From positions 1-64,000 of the forward strand of contig NZ_JAQUOY010000002.1 of assembly GCF_028716865.1 (NCBI RefSeq): 64,000 nucleotides of DNA, read 5' to 3'. Every line of letters begins with the position of its first letter. The first letter of the stretch is position 1. The translations under genes were made by a program, and so were the position numbers. Positions 61,347-64,000 of the stretch are shown in pieces. The notes below the pieces were generated by a model. The model made no database searches. It was not told where the DNA came from and was given only the letters and a program-made list of their open reading frames with translations. This stretch comes from Candidatus Methylomirabilis sp. (GTDB taxonomy: Bacteria; Methylomirabilota; Methylomirabilia; Methylomirabilales; Methylomirabilaceae).

Positions 61347-62963
61347 ATGCCTGACGCTATCACAAAGATTGTCGAGTCGCTCAAGCAGGTATGGGCAGGG
61401 CTAGGCCTGCCCGGGCGGGCGCTGGTGGCGCTGGTGGGCGTCGGCGTTCTTGCCGCGCTTCTCTGGACCACCTTCTCTACCCACCGACCTGATATGGCCA
61501 CCCTGTTCTCACAGTTGAATCCCTCCGACGCGGGCGCGATCGTCGAAGAGTTGAAAAGCGGCAAGGTGCCCTACCGGGTCGTTGATGGAGGGACCAGGAT
61601 CCTGGTCCCGTCCGGCGTCGTTCACGAGACTCGGCTCCACTTGGCGACCCGCGGTTTGCCGCAAGGCGGAGGGGTGGGTTTTGAGATCTTTGATCGCACG
61701 ACACTGGGGACGACCGATTTCGTCCAACGGCTGAACTATCAGCGCGCACTCCAAGGCGAGCTTGCTCGGACGATCGGACAGCTCAAGGAGGTGACGGCTG
61801 CCCGCGTCCATCTGGCCCTCCCCCAGCCTTCCGTCTTCACCGAGCAGGAAAAGCCCGCGACCGCCTCAATCGTCCTGAATCTTCGCCCCGGTGCGCGCCT
61901 GACGCCGGAGCAGGTCAGGGGGATCGTGCATCTGGTCTCGAGCTCGGTGGAGGGGCTTAATCCCGATCGAGTGACGGTAATCGATACGTCGGGGAAGTTG
62001 ATTGCGAGACCGGCTGAGAACGGGCTCAGCCTGACCGGCAGCGGGCAGCTCGAGACGCAGGCGGGCGTCGAAGCCGAGTTGGAGCGCCGCGTCCGAACCA
62101 TGCTTGACGAGATCCTCGGTCCGAATAAGGCTACGGTGCGAGTCGCCGCTCAGATGGACTTTACCAGTGTGGAGCGGACAGAGGAACGATTCGACCCACA
62201 CGGCGTGATCAAGAGCGAACAGCGGACGACGGAGACCCAAAACAGCTCTTCGACGACGCCGGCAGCGGTGACAGGGGCCGCCTCGAACGTCCCCGGTGAG
62301 ATCGCTGCGCAGCCCACGTCGGGTCAAAACACCGCCAAGTCGACCAAGGAAGCTGAGACCGTCCAGTATGATGTCAGCAAGGTCTTTGAGCGGAAGGTCT
62401 TCTCGCCGGGACAGTTGAAGCGGGTCTCAGTGGCGGTCATGGTGGACGGGCGAACCAAGGCTGTTGCGGACGGGAAGGGTGGCGAGCGGAAGGATTACGT
62501 TTCCAGGAAGCCTGAAGAGCTTGAAAAGATCAAGGTGGCCGTGAAAAACGCTGTCGGATTCAACGCGTCTCGGGGGGACGAGGTTGAGGTGGTGGAATTT
62601 CCCTTCGACACGTCGGCTATGGAAAAGGAACAGGCTCTTATGGAAGAGGCGGAGCGTAAAGCCTTCTGGTACTCATTGGCAACGCAGGCCCTGACGGCCA
62701 TCGGTGTCCTCCTCGCCCTGCTCTTCGTCCTGCGTCCGCTGATCCGGGCGCTCAAGGGACGCCGTTCGCCCGCCATCGAGGCGCCGCAGGTGTTCTCGAT
62801 GTCGCAGCCGAGTGCCACCGCCATCGGAGAATCACCTCAAGCTCCTGCCCTCGGTGCCGCCTCAGATGATCCGCTCAGGCAGGGGCTGATGGAACTGGCC
62901 CGTACCAGACCGAATGATGTGGCTCAACTCGTCCGGGCCTGGGTGGTGAAGAAGCCGCTATGA
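61347..62963 (+). CDS. fliF: Flagellar MS-ring protein FliF
   Basis: FliF forms the MS ring in the inner membrane and the base on which the rotor and export gate are built. The 538-residue protein has an N-terminal membrane helix (ALVALVGVGVLAALLWTTF). RBM/secretin-like domains follow, including THRPDMATLFSQLNPSDAGA, LATRGLPQGGGVGFEIFD, TTDFVQRLNYQRALQGELAR and VHLALPQPSVF. A second membrane helix lies near 450. The C-terminal end (ELARTRPNDVAQLVRAWVV) is the FliG-binding segment. The stop overlaps the fliG start. Confidence 0.97.
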   Translation: MPDAITKIVESLKQVWAGLGLPGRALVALVGVGVLAALLWTTFSTHRPDMATLFSQLNPSDAGAIVEELKSGKVPYRVVDGGTRILVPSGVVHETRLHLATRGLPQGGGVGFEIFDRTTLGTTDFVQRLNYQRALQGELARTIGQLKEVTAARVHLALPQPSVFTEQEKPATASIVLNLRPGARLTPEQVRGIVHLVSSSVEGLNPDRVTVIDTSGKLIARPAENGLSLTGSGQLETQAGVEAELERRVRTMLDEILGPNKATVRVAAQMDFTSVERTEERFDPHGVIKSEQRTTETQNSSSTTPAAVTGAASNVPGEIAAQPTSGQNTAKSTKEAETVQYDVSKVFERKVFSPGQLKRVSVAVMVDGRTKAVADGKGGERKDYVSRKPEELEKIKVAVKNAVGFNASRGDEVEVVEFPFDTSAMEKEQALMEEAERKAFWYSLATQALTAIGVLLALLFVLRPLIRALKGRRSPAIEAPQVFSMSQPSATAIGESPQAPALGAASDDPLRQGLMELARTRPNDVAQLVRAWVVKKPL

Positions 62964-63982
62964 CCACCTCCTTTGAGACACTGAGTGGCCCCCAGAAGGC
63001 CGCCGTGCTGCTGCTGACGCTCGGGGTCGAGTCCGCCGCCCAGATCTTTAAACAGCTCGAAGACGAGGAGATCGAGGCGATTACCAGCGAGATCACCCGA
63101 ATGAAGAGTGTCTCCGCGAAGGCCTCGGCCGCGGTGATCGAGGAGTTCCAGCAGATGGCTCGCGCGCAGGAGTACATGTCCACCGGCGGGATCCGCTATG
63201 CGCAGGATGTCCTTGAAAAGGCCCTCGGCAAGAATAAGGCCTCGGTGATCATCGAGCGCCTCCAGGGCCTGAAGGGGGCCACCTTTTTCACCACCCTCAA
63301 GAAGGTAGACCCCCGGTTCCTGCTGGACTCGGTCCGGCAGGAGCACCCGCAAACCATCGCTGTTGTTCTCTCCCACCTGGATCCGAAGGCGTCGGCCAGC
63401 GTGCTGGGAGGCCTGCCGCAGGAGGTCAGAACGGATGTAGTCATGCGGATTGCCAACATGGACAAGACGAACCCCGAGGTGATTGGCGAGATCGAGCAGA
63501 TTCTGGATCACCGTCTCTCCTCCGTGCTCAATCAGGAGGTCTCCATCAGCGGCGGGATCAAACAGGTGGCGGAGATCCTGAACTCCATGGACCGAAACAG
63601 CGAACGCGGTGTGTTTCAGGTCCTACAGGAGAGCGATCCCTCCATGGCGGACGAGATCCGTAAGCTGATGTTTACCTTCGATGATGTGGTGCTGGTGGAT
63701 GACCGTGGCATCCAGCGCGTCCTCAAGGAGGTGGAGCAGAAGGAGTTGGCCCTTGCGATGAAGGCCGCCGGCCAGGAGGTAGCGGAGAAGATCTTCAAGA
63801 ACATGTCGGAGCGGGCGGGCGCTCTGCTCAAGGAGGAGGTCGAGTATCTGGGGGCGGTCAAGCTCCGGGATGTGGAGTCGGCCCAGCAGAAGATTGTTGG
63901 GATCGTGCGCCGCCTCGAGGAGGCGGGCGAGATCATTGTCCAGGGGCGCGGTGGGGGTGCGGAGGAGGAGATCATTGTCTAA
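62960..63982 (+). CDS. fliG: Flagellar motor switch protein FliG
   Basis: FliG binds FliF and interacts with the MotA stator to convert ion flow to rotation. The 340-residue protein has LSGPQKAAVLLLTLGVESAA, a middle domain with VRQEHPQTIAVVLSHLDP and a C-terminal domain with MFTFDDVVLVDDRGIQRVLK, KNMSERAGALLKEEVEY and VESAQQKIVGIVRRL. The charged ridge residues are present in the C-terminal helix. Two different stators (sets 1 and 2) would both work against this rotor. Confidence 0.98.
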   Translation: MTTSFETLSGPQKAAVLLLTLGVESAAQIFKQLEDEEIEAITSEITRMKSVSAKASAAVIEEFQQMARAQEYMSTGGIRYAQDVLEKALGKNKASVIIERLQGLKGATFFTTLKKVDPRFLLDSVRQEHPQTIAVVLSHLDPKASASVLGGLPQEVRTDVVMRIANMDKTNPEVIGEIEQILDHRLSSVLNQEVSISGGIKQVAEILNSMDRNSERGVFQVLQESDPSMADEIRKLMFTFDDVVLVDDRGIQRVLKEVEQKELALAMKAAGQEVAEKIFKNMSERAGALLKEEVEYLGAVKLRDVESAQQKIVGIVRRLEEAGEIIVQGRGGGAEEEIIV

Positions 63983-64000
63983 GATCGTCATGGCCGGAGA
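63975..64000 (+). CDS. fliH: Start of fliH (partial)
   Basis: Overlapping the fliG stop, a TTG at 63975 opens a frame reading (M)SKIVMAG, which continues beyond the window. FliH commonly starts MSK(I/V) and follows fliG. An ATG at 63990 in the same frame is the alternative start. The call rests on the first residues and gene order only. Confidence 0.5.

Overview
The window looks like part of a diderm, flagellated, chemotactic bacterium with high G+C in its motility genes. FlgH and FlgI (L and P ring proteins) imply an outer membrane. Five near-consensus sigma-54 (-24/-12) promoters and two NtrC-type activators with partner kinases imply a sigma-54-controlled flagellar hierarchy. FliW-CsrA, FlaG and a DVU0524-like FlgM-associated protein fit deltaproteobacterial, Nitrospirota or NC10 (Methylomirabilis-like) lineages better than enterics. 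I cannot fix the phylum from sequence alone.

Layout. 1-3004: end of a chemoreceptor, cheR, cheD, cheB. 3126-9070: sigma-54 promoter, a receiver/STAS-like regulator, motAB (set 1), a CheZ-like phosphatase, a small protein, an HDOD protein and a receiver-GGDEF protein. 9120-19001: sigma-54 promoter, then flgF, flgG, flgA, flgH, flgI, flgJ, flgM, flgN, flgK, flgL, fliW, a hemerythrin-like gene and csrA. 19002-19794: noncoding, with a sigma-54 promoter at 19618. 19795-38007: a glycan island with a complete CDP-4-keto-3,6-dideoxyhexose route (rfbF, rfbG, rfbH), a RmlC-like epimerase and a reductase. It continues with two radical SAM enzymes, a HAD/COG5610 protein, an FkbM methyltransferase fusion and three glycosyltransferases, one of 1734 residues. 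38220-43524: signalling genes (HDOD, Hpt, a 905-residue hybrid kinase, a response regulator). 43774-49744: glycosyltransferase-TPR protein, fliC, fliS, fliD, flaG, a FliT-like gene and a FlgM-associated gene. 49741-54611: receiver-SHOCT, receiver-GAF-HD-GYP, and kinase/NtrC pair 1. 54623-56397 (minus strand): motAB set 2. 56761-60033: sigma-54 promoter, cheY, kinase/NtrC pair 2. 60052-64000: sigma-54 promoter, flgB, flgC, fliE, fliF, fliG and the start of fliH.

The genes form one motility programme: structural parts, export chaperones, checkpoint proteins (FlgM; FliW-CsrA), chemotaxis adaptation, two stators and c-di-GMP signalling. The least expected part is the glycan island inside the flagellar region behind a sigma-54 promoter, which suggests the sugar may decorate the flagellum. 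The fliC leader carries two GGA motifs that resemble CsrA sites, one in a hairpin loop and one over the Shine-Dalgarno. Dispersed intergenic palindromes (at least four copies with matching ends) are scattered through the region. No tRNA, rRNA, CRISPR array or transposase gene was seen.
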